A stretch of 64,000 nt of DNA, taken from Micromonospora okii (GTDB taxonomy: Bacteria > Actinomycetota > Actinomycetes > Mycobacteriales > Micromonosporaceae). Each line of letters starts with the position of its first letter. Within the stretch, counting starts at the first letter, position 1. The stretch lies in NCBI RefSeq assembly GCF_020884795.1, contig NZ_BBZF01000022.1:124001-188000 (forward strand), in the 5' to 3' direction. The notes beneath the pieces are model-generated. The model was not told where the DNA came from, made no database searches, and saw only the letters and a list, made by a program, of their open reading frames with translations. The position numbers and the translations under genes were made by a program. This document shows, one piece after another, positions 18,478 to 25,905 of this stretch.

Positions 18478-20624
18478 TCGCCCACCCATCCGTGGAAGCT
18501 GCCCGGCTCGCCGTCGAGGCCGGTCATGTCGGTGTCGGTCTTGAAGCGGTCCTGCAACAGCAGCAGGTAGTGGTCGCGGATCTGCTTGTCGTAGATGTCC
18601 CGCTCGATGAGGTAGTGCAGTTGGAACAGGCGCAGCCAGGCCGGGCGCAGCGGGGAGTTCGCCGGGACGGCGTCGTACGGCCGCAGCTCGTCCTGCCGGT
18701 CGGCGGGCATCCGGGCGATGGCGCGCTCGGTGCGGACGATGGCCCCGTGTATCGCGGCGCGGACCTTGCCCGGCTTGTTGATGTGCTGGTCGAGGGCGAC
18801 CGCCGCGAGGAACTCCGAGCTGACGAAGTCCCGGATGCGGAACGTCCGGCCGCGCACCTCCAGCCTGATCTCGGTGGGGGCCGCCTGCCGGGCCAGCCGC
18901 TCGAACCGCCAGACGCCGGTCCAGATCTGAGTGATCTTGTACTCGGTGGAGCAGAGGGAGGCCAGCCGCACGCGGGCGCACCAGTGCGGCGCGATGTGGT
19001 ACTTGTTGCCGACCTTGGTCACCCCGAAGAATGCCTGCCGGGGCTTGACCACGCCGGGCGCGCCGGTCGGGACGGGCAGCCGTCGGCGCGGCTGGCCCGG
19101 GGGCACCTCGAAGAACGTGGCGTACTGCGGGGCGAAGTCCTTGCCCGTGCGCGGGGTGCCGTCGGCGTGGAACGCCTCCGGGTTGGCGGCCCGGACCCGT
19201 GCCGGGTCGGCCGTCTCGGCGACGGCCTCCACCCCGGCCTCCTTCCACCACAGCTCGACCTGGAGGCCCCACATCCCGAAGTAGAGGTCGTAGAGGTCGG
19301 GCGCGGCGTTGCGGTACCGGGCCAGCAGCACGGTCAGTTCCTCGTTGACGTGCGCGGACCACTGCTGGATTCCGGTGGAGAGCAGCCCGGCGTCGGCGCT
19401 GCGGGAGGCGTCGAGCATCCCCTCCTTGGGCGAGATCAACCGCACCACGCGCAGCCGGGCCCGGTCGGCCTCGCTGGTCAGCCCGATCGCGGCCTCGTTC
19501 TCCACGATGAAGGCGGCGGGTTCCTGACGCCCGCCGTACGCCGGGCCGTACCAGGTCTTGGTGCTCTCGGTGGTCTGCTGGCCGAGGTGCAGGTCGCGGC
19601 CGTGGATGAGGTAGCGCAGCCCGCCGGTCTTCTCCTGCGCGGCGGCGTCGGTGGGGTTGGCCGCGACGACGGGCGTGGTGGCCGCGACGGGCGGCAGGGG
19701 CAGGTCGACCGGTACGACGCCGGGGCCGACCAGCTCCGGCGGCTGCCACCCGCCGGCCTCGGTGCGGGTCAGCCGCAGGGCGACGCCCAGCGCCGAGCGG
19801 GCCGCCGTCGCCTCCGCCCCGGTGGCCCGGCCGGCGAGGGCGAACAGCCGGCGCAGCACGGCGTGCCCGGAGGTGACGCCGGCGAGCAGCTCCAGCTCCC
19901 AGGGGGCCAGCCGCCTGGTGATCGTGACGGCGAGGGTGGCGGCGTCGGCCGGGTCCGCCGTCTCGACCTGGCGCAGGAGTTCGACGATCCGGAAGACCGC
20001 CTCGAACGGGTTGCCCACGAGCCGCTTCTCGACGTACGTGGCGGCCTCGTCCACGCTCATCCCGGTGAGCACGGTCGCCACGGCCGTACGCAGCAGGTGC
20101 GGGTCGGGCAGGGGGAGCGACGCGGCGGGGACCTCCAGCGTGGTGTTGACCAGCTCCGGGTGCGTCGCCCCCCACCCGCGCACGGTCTCCCAGTCGGTGA
20201 CCCACGACTCGCCGGCCCCGGCGACCTCGACGGGCAGCGGGAACCAGAGGCCGGCCCGCCACGGCGTGCTGCTGTGCCAGGCCAGGTAGCCCTGGTTCCA
20301 GACCCACAGCCCCCGGGCGATCTGGAGCTTCTCCTCGTCGGTGGCGGCGGGGACGCCCGCCGGCCACAGCGTGCGGGTGACCCAGTGGGCCAGCCCGTGC
20401 GCGGTGGTCCCCGGGCCGAGGAAGACCGACAGGGTGGGCCGCTGGTCGACCGTGCGCCGGCCGCCGGCGGTGTTGGTCAGCACGCCCGCGACGATCCCGG
20501 GTGTCAGCGGGCCCGGCAGGGGCACCGGGTTGCGCAGCAGGACGTTGTGGGTCGACGGGGGGACGGCGCCGGGCTGGGCCGCCGCCAGCGTCGCGGTGGC
20601 GAGCGTCTGGGCCAGGGTGTTCAC
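18474..20624 (-). CDS. Unknown protein (716 aa) with lysozyme-like motif
   Basis: It starts at GTG 68 bases after the cell-wall-hydrolase gene, with GGAGAC upstream. Its stop overlaps the giant gene's start. The first ~250 residues include LPGPLTPGIVAGVLTNTAGG and WNQGYLAWHSSTPWRAGLWFP. Around residues 396-422 lies LISPKEGMLDASRSADAG and GLLSTGIQQWS, with Glu401. The pattern E-G-x-x-D-A ... D-x-G-x-x-S-x-G-x-Q resembles the active-site region of lysozyme-fold muramidase or chitosanase-like domains, so Glu401 could be catalytic. That is inference from a pattern. The C-terminal region (WCARVRLASLCSTEYKITQIWTG) is mixed alpha/beta. No signal peptide. A peptidoglycan-acting role would fit its upstream neighbour. 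Confidence 0.8.
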   Translation of the reverse strand: MNTLAQTLATATLAAAQPGAVPPSTHNVLLRNPVPLPGPLTPGIVAGVLTNTAGGRRTVDQRPTLSVFLGPGTTAHGLAHWVTRTLWPAGVPAATDEEKLQIARGLWVWNQGYLAWHSSTPWRAGLWFPLPVEVAGAGESWVTDWETVRGWGATHPELVNTTLEVPAASLPLPDPHLLRTAVATVLTGMSVDEAATYVEKRLVGNPFEAVFRIVELLRQVETADPADAATLAVTITRRLAPWELELLAGVTSGHAVLRRLFALAGRATGAEATAARSALGVALRLTRTEAGGWQPPELVGPGVVPVDLPLPPVAATTPVVAANPTDAAAQEKTGGLRYLIHGRDLHLGQQTTESTKTWYGPAYGGRQEPAAFIVENEAAIGLTSEADRARLRVVRLISPKEGMLDASRSADAGLLSTGIQQWSAHVNEELTVLLARYRNAAPDLYDLYFGMWGLQVELWWKEAGVEAVAETADPARVRAANPEAFHADGTPRTGKDFAPQYATFFEVPPGQPRRRLPVPTGAPGVVKPRQAFFGVTKVGNKYHIAPHWCARVRLASLCSTEYKITQIWTGVWRFERLARQAAPTEIRLEVRGRTFRIRDFVSSEFLAAVALDQHINKPGKVRAAIHGAIVRTERAIARMPADRQDELRPYDAVPANSPLRPAWLRLFQLHYLIERDIYDKQIRDHYLLLLQDRFKTDTDMTGLDGEPGSFHGWVGE

Positions 20625-20692
20625 GCGGATGTCTCCAGGAGAGGGCGGCCGTCCGCCCGCGGGGCGCGCGGGCGGACGGCGGGACGGTGGGG

Positions 20693-21301
20693 TCAGCGGG
20701 CGTCGGCGCGCAGCGCGGCGAGGGTCTTCGGGCCGACGATCCCGTCGACGGTCAGGCGCTCGGCCTTCTGGTACGACCGCACCCAGGCGTCGGTGCGGGG
20801 CCCGAACACGCCGTCGACGGCGAGCTTCGCCCCGACGGCGTTGGCCAGGCGTTGCAGGGCCCGCACGTCGTCGCCCCGGTCGCCGCTGCGCAGGCTGCGG
20901 CTGCCGAGCCCGTCGGCGGTGGCGATGCCCCAGGCCAGGGTGCTGTTCTCCAGCGAGCGGTCGTGGCCGACGCTGACGTGGATGTGCTTGTCGTGCGGGT
21001 TCGACCCGGTGTACCGGGCGGCCCGGAAGCCGCGGGTCCGGCTCCAGATGGTGCGGTCGAAGATCACGTACGTGGTGGCCGGGTGGCTGATGCAGCGCCG
21101 GACCACCAGCAGCGGGTCGATGCCGTCCCGGTCGAAGTCGGCGGCGTTGACCGTGCCGTCCGCGTCGGGGTTGTGGTCGGACTTGCGGCCCTGGTGGGCG
21201 GCGTCGCCGATCCAGCCGTCGGAGCGGCGGTCCCGCTCCGGCCAGCGGGCGTCGATCTCGTCGCGGAGCACGCGCAGGGCGGGGGCGAGTCGGGCGGCCA
21301 C
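20693..21301 (-). CDS. M15-like endolysin-type peptidase with PG-binding domain
   Basis: 202 residues. Residues ~25-112 carry a zinc-peptidase pattern. KSDHNPDADGTVNAADFD (His43, Asp55) followed by NPHDKHIHVSV (His106/His108) matches the SxH..A.D ... HxH layout of phage-endolysin-like M15 relatives. Residues ~132-200 form a peptidoglycan-binding type 1 module (GDRGDDVRALQRLAN ... VDGVFGPRTDAWVRSYQ ... VDGIVGPKTLAAL). There is no signal peptide, so export would need holin-like release, lysis or a special secretion route. The GTG start lies one base after the 39-aa gene. Being at the head of the operon, it ties the whole block to the cell wall. Confidence 0.85.
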   Translation of the reverse strand: MAARLAPALRVLRDEIDARWPERDRRSDGWIGDAAHQGRKSDHNPDADGTVNAADFDRDGIDPLLVVRRCISHPATTYVIFDRTIWSRTRGFRAARYTGSNPHDKHIHVSVGHDRSLENSTLAWGIATADGLGSRSLRSGDRGDDVRALQRLANAVGAKLAVDGVFGPRTDAWVRSYQKAERLTVDGIVGPKTLAALRADAR

Positions 21302-21302
21302 G

Positions 21303-21422
21303 TCACCGCTCCCCGTGTGCGCGCAGGTCGTCCTCGACCGCCTCGCCGATCAGGCTCTCCGGGTCGTCGTCCTCGTCGGCGGTGGCGATGGCGTACTCGA
21401 CGCTGCCGTCGGCGCTGTCCAT
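21303..21422 (-). CDS. 39-residue acidic leader protein of giant operon
   Basis: A short frame starting MDSADGSVEYAIATADEDDD and ending DDLRAHGER. Roughly a third of its residues are Asp or Glu. GGAGAGG lies 7-8 bases before the ATG, and its TGA is one base from the GTG of the peptidase gene, so it looks translated and coupled. Possible roles are a small regulatory or chaperone-like peptide or a translational coupler. I know no family. The evidence is the ribosome site, spacing and non-random composition. Confidence 0.6.
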   Translation of the reverse strand: MDSADGSVEYAIATADEDDDPESLIGEAVEDDLRAHGER

Positions 21423-21871
21423 GGGCGTTCCTCTCCAGCCGGGGCCCCCGCCTGGGCAGGCGGAGTCCCGGACCTCGTGCGACAGGGATCGCGACGGGGC
21501 CGGGGCCGTGGGGTCCCGGGACGGGTGGGCCGGGACATCCCCTGTGGACGTCCCGCGCGGCCCGTGCCCCGTCGCTGGACACACCTTGGCGGCGGAAGGG
21601 GAGGAGCGGAAGGGGGAGTCGTGCTCCCGGCGGGAATGCTGCCGCAGCAGGCAGCCGGGAACGCCGATCGGCCGGCCCCGGGGTGGGGCCGGCCGATGGT
21701 TGCCGAACGAGGCGGCAGAAAGCGACATCCGTCGGTGCGGGCCGGGCCCGCCGCTGCGGTGGCCGGGGCTCGTCCGGTGCCCGGGACGGTTGTCCCCGGT
21801 GCCCGGGACGGCCGCCCGGGCGGGAGCCGCACCGGGTGACCAACCCGGGACGGCCGTCCCGGGCAGGCGCG
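21423..21871. other. 449-bp intergenic region: probable operon promoter area with palindromes
   Basis: No convincing gene. Leftward transcription of the giant operon should start here, but I cannot pick a clear -35/-10 pair. The right end holds three palindromic units of the form CCCGGGACNNNN(G)TCCCGG: 21780-21799, 21802-21820 (decayed) and 21844-21863. A GGTCCCGGGAC palindrome lies near 21513-21523. The outermost unit directly follows the esterase stop and may be its terminator. Confidence 0.5.
21844..21863 (-). terminator. 20-bp perfect palindrome after esterase gene
   Basis: CCCGGGACGGCCGTCCCGGG is fully self-complementary and begins 8 bases past the esterase stop codon. That fits an actinomycete-type (no U-tract) terminator. 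It also matches GGGAC-NNNN-GTCCC, so a protein-binding role is an alternative. Confidence 0.5.
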
Positions 21872-23197
21872 TCAGGCGACGGAGCAGGGCGCCCCGTTGA
21901 GGGTGAACGAGGTGGGCCTACCGGTGTTGCCGGTGTGGGTGGCCTGGAAGCCGATGCCGACCGAGGCGTTCGGCGCGATGGTGCCGTTGTAGGAGACGTT
22001 GCGGGCGGTGACCGCCCCGCTGGCGGGAGAGTAGGAGGCGTTCCAGCCGCTGGTGATGCTCTGCCCGCCGGGCAGGGTGAACCCCAGGGCCCAGCCGCTG
22101 ACGGTCGTGCCGCCGGTGTTGGTGACGGTGATCTCGGTGGTGAGGCCGTTGTTCCAGGCGTTGACCGTGCTGGTGACCCGGCAGGCCCCGCCGGGCGGCG
22201 GCGTGGTCGGCGGCGGCGTGGTGGTCGGCGGCGTGGTGGGGGGAGGAGTGGTGGGCGGGGGCGTGGTCGGCGTGGGGGTGCCGTCGAGGCCGAAGAAGCG
22301 CAGGGCCTGGGCGGCGTCGACGGGCAGGCTGTGCGAGACGCCGCTCATGCTGATCGCCTCGACCGGGGCGGTGGGGCCGCTGCCGCCGTACCGGGTGCGG
22401 GTGTAGCCCGCCTGCGGGGTGTCGGTGTACGTCGGGGTCTGGCTCAGCCCGTGCACGTTCGTCCACTGCTTGATCTGCTCCCCGAAGTTCGGGTAGCGCA
22501 GGGTCTCGTCGTTCGTGCCGTGCCAGGTCTGCATCCGGGGCCGCTTGCCCGCGTACCCGGGGTGGGCGTTGCGGACCAGGTCGCCCCACTGCTGCGGGGT
22601 CCGGACGAGCTGCCCGTTTGCGCACTCGCTGTTCCACTCCGAGCCGTTCGTGGTGGCGAAGCACGCGAACGGCACGCCGGCGAAGGCCGCGCCGGCGGCG
22701 AACACGTCGGGGTAGAGGCCGAGCAGGACGTTGGTCATCATCGCCCCGGAGGAGATGCCGGTGGCGAAGATGCGGTCGGCGTCGACGGGGTAGCGCGCCC
22801 GGACGTGGTCGATCATCGACTTGATGCCCACCGGGTCGCTGCCGCCGTCGCGGCGCAGCGCCTGGGGCGAGGAGACGTCGAAGCACTTGCTGCTGCGGGT
22901 CACCGACGGGTAGATCACGATGTAGCCGTACCGGTCGGCCAGGGCGGCGAACTGGGTGCCGGAGTACATGGCCGGGCCGCTGCCGGTGCAGTAGTGGACG
23001 GCGACCAGCAGGCCCGGGCGGGGCGCCACGCTGTCCGGCACGTACAGGTACATGCGCAGGTTGCTCGGGTTGGCGCCGAAGCTGGTGACCTCGGTCAGCG
23101 CCGCCGCCGACGCCGGGGCCGGGACCGTCACGGCCGCGAGCGCGGTCACCGCGGCGGCCAGCAGGGCGGCGCCCCACAGTCTGATCTTCTTTTTCAT
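21872..23197 (-). CDS. Secreted CE1/PHB-depolymerase-type esterase with CBM2
   Basis: 441 residues. A Sec signal (MKKKIRLWGAALLAAAV ... ASA) ends near residue 32. The catalytic domain (~35-315) is of the LpqC/PHB-depolymerase/acetylxylan-feruloyl-esterase type, with VAVHYCTGSGPAMY before the nucleophile elbow GISSG (Ser149), then GTNDETLRYPN and SGVSHSLP supplying the Asp/His region. A Thr/Pro linker (PTPTTPPPTTPPP...) leads to a C-terminal family 2 carbohydrate-binding module with Trp residues in AWNNG, SGWALGF and SGWNASY. The CBM2 indicates binding to cellulose or xylan, so a hemicellulose esterase is likelier than a polyester depolymerase. A LacI regulator with an XlnR-like box lies 2 kb away, but no such box precedes this gene. 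Confidence 0.92.
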   Translation of the reverse strand: MKKKIRLWGAALLAAAVTALAAVTVPAPASAAALTEVTSFGANPSNLRMYLYVPDSVAPRPGLLVAVHYCTGSGPAMYSGTQFAALADRYGYIVIYPSVTRSSKCFDVSSPQALRRDGGSDPVGIKSMIDHVRARYPVDADRIFATGISSGAMMTNVLLGLYPDVFAAGAAFAGVPFACFATTNGSEWNSECANGQLVRTPQQWGDLVRNAHPGYAGKRPRMQTWHGTNDETLRYPNFGEQIKQWTNVHGLSQTPTYTDTPQAGYTRTRYGGSGPTAPVEAISMSGVSHSLPVDAAQALRFFGLDGTPTPTTPPPTTPPPTTPPTTTPPPTTPPPGGACRVTSTVNAWNNGLTTEITVTNTGGTTVSGWALGFTLPGGQSITSGWNASYSPASGAVTARNVSYNGTIAPNASVGIGFQATHTGNTGRPTSFTLNGAPCSVA

Positions 23198-23402
23198 GGG
23201 ACAGGTTCCTCCGTGCAGGTGCCGATGGTGCGGAGGTTCCGATCGGGGCTGCCCGGCGACCGATCATGTCCGGCTCAGGAACATCAGTAAGTATGGATAG
23301 CCGGTATCGCTCTGGCAACCGCGCGTCCGCCCCCCGTGCGCCGTCGGCGCGGGCCGGGCGGATAACGTTGGGTTTCTGGTGTGCCGGGAAGTCTGGTCGG
23401 CG

Positions 23403-24755
23403 ATGGATGACGCGACCCCTGCCGACGAGGAGTTTCCCGTGACCGACGCCCCCCGGCGCCGCACCAACCTGTTCGCCCGAGGCTCGTGGGGCGAGACCAG
23501 CCGCATCGCCGCGATCCTGCGCAAGGAGACCGTGGGTGGGGCGCTCCTGCTCGTCGGCGCGCTGCTGGCCCTGATCTGGTCGAACTCGCCCTGGTCCGGC
23601 GGGTACGACACGCTGCGTGAGCTGCGCGTCGGCCCGGCCGCGCTGCACCTGGACCTCACCCTCGCCACCTGGGCCGCCGACGGCCTGCTGGCGATCTTCT
23701 TCTTCGTGGCCGGGCTGGAACTCAAGCGCGAGTTCGTCGCCGGGGACCTGCGCGACCCGCGCCGGGCGGCGGTGCCGGTGGCCGCCGCGGTGGGCGGAGT
23801 GCTCGTGCCCGCCGTGCTCTGCTACCTGATCGCCGACGCCGACGGGCGTCGGGGCTGGGCGATCCCGACCGCGACCGACATCGCCTTCGCCCTCGCCGTG
23901 CTCGCGGTGGTCGGCCGCTACCTGCCCTCGGCGCTGCGCACCTTCCTGCTCACCCTGGCCGTCGTCGACGACCTGCTGGCCATCGTGATTATCGCCGTCT
24001 TCTACACCACGGACCTGTCGGTCGGGCCGCTGCTGGGCGCGCTGGTCCCGCTGGCGGTCTTCGGCCTGCTGGCGCAGCGCCGGGTCCGGTCCTGGTGGCT
24101 GCTGCTGCCCCTGGCCGCGGTGACCTGGGTGCTGGTCCACGAATCCGGCGTGCACGCCACCGTGGCGGGCGTGCTGCTGGCCTTCACCGTCCCGGTGGTC
24201 CGCAGCCGGGCCGCCGGCGGCCCCGAGGCCGGCCCGGGGCTGGCCGAGCACTTCGAGCAGCGGTTCCGGCCGATCTCCGCCGGCGTCGCGGTGCCGATCT
24301 TCGCATTCCTCTCCGCCGGCGTCACCGTGGGCGGCCTCGCCGGGCTGACCACCGCCCTGACCGACCGGGTCGCCCTCGGCATCGTCGTCGGCCTGGTGCT
24401 CGGCAAGCCCGTCGGCATCATGGCCGCGACCTGGCTGGCGTCCCGCATCACCCGCGCCGACCCCGACGAGGGGCTCAACTGGCTCGACATGCTCGGCCTC
24501 GGGCTGCTGGGCGGCATCGGCTTCACCGTCTCCCTGCTGATCGGGGAGCTGGCCTTCGGGCTCGGCAGCGAACGCGACGGCCACGTCAAGGTCGCCGTGC
24601 TCACCGGGTCGCTGGTCGCCGCCGTCCTGGCCACCGTCGTGCTGCGCGTCCGGGTCCGGGCGTACCGGCGGGTGCACGAGGCCGAGACCGCCGACCTCGA
24701 CCGCGACGGCGTGCCCGACGTCTACCAGCAGCCGGAGCCCGGCCGTCCGGCCTGA
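23403..24755 (+). CDS. nhaA: Na+/H+ antiporter NhaA
   Basis: 450 residues with about 11-12 membrane segments. Family hallmarks are TLATWAADGLLAIFFFVAGLELKREFV, the PTATDIAFALAVLAVVG helix, and LAVVDDLLAIVIIAVFY with the paired aspartates that carry ions. Also present are HESGVHATVAGVLLA and GKPVGIMAATWLA. It exchanges Na+ for protons across the cell membrane. I start at ATG 23403; an upstream GTG/ATG is possible. The C-terminus is odd: after the last helix comes ETADLDRDGVPDVYQQ, a DxDxDGxxD loop like those that bind calcium. It ends convergent to the LacI gene. Confidence 0.95.
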   Translation: MDDATPADEEFPVTDAPRRRTNLFARGSWGETSRIAAILRKETVGGALLLVGALLALIWSNSPWSGGYDTLRELRVGPAALHLDLTLATWAADGLLAIFFFVAGLELKREFVAGDLRDPRRAAVPVAAAVGGVLVPAVLCYLIADADGRRGWAIPTATDIAFALAVLAVVGRYLPSALRTFLLTLAVVDDLLAIVIIAVFYTTDLSVGPLLGALVPLAVFGLLAQRRVRSWWLLLPLAAVTWVLVHESGVHATVAGVLLAFTVPVVRSRAAGGPEAGPGLAEHFEQRFRPISAGVAVPIFAFLSAGVTVGGLAGLTTALTDRVALGIVVGLVLGKPVGIMAATWLASRITRADPDEGLNWLDMLGLGLLGGIGFTVSLLIGELAFGLGSERDGHVKVAVLTGSLVAAVLATVVLRVRVRAYRRVHEAETADLDRDGVPDVYQQPEPGRPA

Positions 24756-24759
24756 CCCC

Positions 24760-24780
24760 GCCCGCCGCCACCCGGCGGGC
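24760..24780. terminator. Short hairpin between nhaA and lacI-type gene
   Basis: GCCCGCCG (24760-24767) pairs with CGGCGGGC (24773-24780) across a 5-nt loop, starting 5 bases after the nhaA stop. The two flanking genes converge here. It is GC-only with no T-tract. Confidence 0.5.
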
Positions 24781-24824
24781 CAGGCCGGCGGCGGCGAGTG
24801 GCCGCCACCCGCGAAGGGACCCGG

Positions 24825-25838
24825 CTAGAGCGCCCGGGTGCTGTGCCGCACGACCAGCGGGGTGGCCAGCTCGATGCGGTGGCTGCCCAGCTCCTCGCCG
24901 CCGACCAGGCTGAGCAGCATCCGGGTGGCCATCGCGGCCATCTCGGTCAGCGGCTGGCGGACGGTGGTCAGCGGCGGCACGGCCCACCGGGCGGCGTCGA
25001 GGTCGTCGAAGCCGACGACGCTCATGTCGTCCGGCACCCGCAGCCCCCGCTCGTAGAGGGCCTCGTACGCGCCCAGGGCCATCTCGTCGGAGCACGCGAA
25101 GACCGCGGTGGGCGGCCGGGTCAGGTCGAGCAGGGCGTGCGTCTCCCGGTAGCCCGACGGGGCGGTGAAGTCGCCGGTGCGCACGTACCCGGCGGCGACC
25201 CGCTGCCCGGCGGCGTCCAGGGCGGCCCGGTAGCCGTCGACCCGGGCGCGGCTGCACGGCACGGCGGGCGGCCCCCCGATCACGGCGATCCGGCGGTGCC
25301 CGAGGCCGAGCAGGTGCTCGCTGGCGGCGACGCCGCCGGCCCAGTTGGTCGCGCCCACGGAGGGGATGTCCGCGGGCGGCTGCCCGGCGGGGTCGATGAT
25401 GACCACCGGGATGCCCAGCTCGTCGAGCTGGCCCCGCTGGTCGGTCGAGATGTCGGAGAGGACGAGGAGCACCCCGTCGCAGCGCCGGGCGGCGAGCTGC
25501 TCGGTCCAGCGGCGGTCGGGGCGGCTGCGGTGCCGGCCGTGCACGGCGGAGACGACCACGCCGAAGCCGGCCTGGTAGGCCAGCTCCTCCACCCCGTCGA
25601 TGATCTGCATGGCCCACGGGCTGCCGAGGTCGCGCAGCACCAGGTCGATCAGGCCGGCCCGGCTCGCCTGGCGGGCGGTGCCCCGGGCGGTGTATCCCCG
25701 CTCGTCGAGCATGAGCTGCACCCGCTGCCGCGTGCCGGCCGCGACGTCGGGCCGGCCGTTGAGCACCTTCGAGACGGTGGGGATCGACACCCCGGCGGCC
25801 CGCGCGATCTCCGCCAGCGTCGCCCGCTGCTGCTCCAT
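24825..25838 (-). CDS. LacI-family transcriptional regulator
   Basis: 337 residues. The N-terminal LacI HTH is TLAEIARAAGVSIPTVSKVLNGRPDVAAGTRQRV, followed by a hinge and a periplasmic-binding-protein-like ligand domain (IDLVLRDLGSPWAMQIIDGVEELA ... GHRRIAVIGGP ... PTAVFACSDEMALGAYEAL ... SVVGFDDLDAARWAVPPLTTVRQP). The ATG at 25838 has GAGGGAG upstream. A perfect TCCCGAAA-C-TTTCGGGA palindrome lies 37 bases before the start, so autorepression is likely. GAAA-N-TTTC boxes are reported for Streptomyces xylan regulators (XlnR/BxlR type), which suggests a xylo- or similar oligosaccharide ligand. The actual targets cannot be seen in this window. Confidence 0.93.
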   Translation of the reverse strand: MEQQRATLAEIARAAGVSIPTVSKVLNGRPDVAAGTRQRVQLMLDERGYTARGTARQASRAGLIDLVLRDLGSPWAMQIIDGVEELAYQAGFGVVVSAVHGRHRSRPDRRWTEQLAARRCDGVLLVLSDISTDQRGQLDELGIPVVIIDPAGQPPADIPSVGATNWAGGVAASEHLLGLGHRRIAVIGGPPAVPCSRARVDGYRAALDAAGQRVAAGYVRTGDFTAPSGYRETHALLDLTRPPTAVFACSDEMALGAYEALYERGLRVPDDMSVVGFDDLDAARWAVPPLTTVRQPLTEMAAMATRMLLSLVGGEELGSHRIELATPLVVRHSTRAL

Positions 25839-25874
25839 GACTTCTCCCTCGCCCGCCAGCCCGCCCGGAGCATA

Positions 25875-25891
25875 TCCCGAAACTTTCGGGA
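25875..25891. promoter_or_regulatory. Probable LacI-type operator
   Basis: TCCCGAAACTTTCGGGA is a perfect 17-bp inverted repeat with one central base. It lies between the LacI-type gene and the DUF1275 gene. It contains the GAAA-N-TTTC core known from Streptomyces xylan-utilisation repressors. Assignment to the adjacent LacI protein is by position. Confidence 0.75.
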
Positions 25892-25905
25892 TCCGTCGCC
25901 GCCTC

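Noticed and set aside
10642..18570. A 2642-codon open frame on the + strand
   Set aside because: It lies wholly antisense to the giant gene. Its translation is Gly/Arg/Gln/Pro-rich low complexity with no domain, as expected for the shadow frame of a GC-rich gene.
2961..21422. Prophage or contractile injection system
   Set aside because: No sheath, tube, spike, baseplate, terminase, portal or AAA+ gene; only endolysin-like hydrolases resemble phage parts.
21918..24677. A minus-strand frame spanning the esterase and nhaA
   Set aside because: It reads out of frame through the secreted esterase and antisense through nhaA, with no coherent domain.
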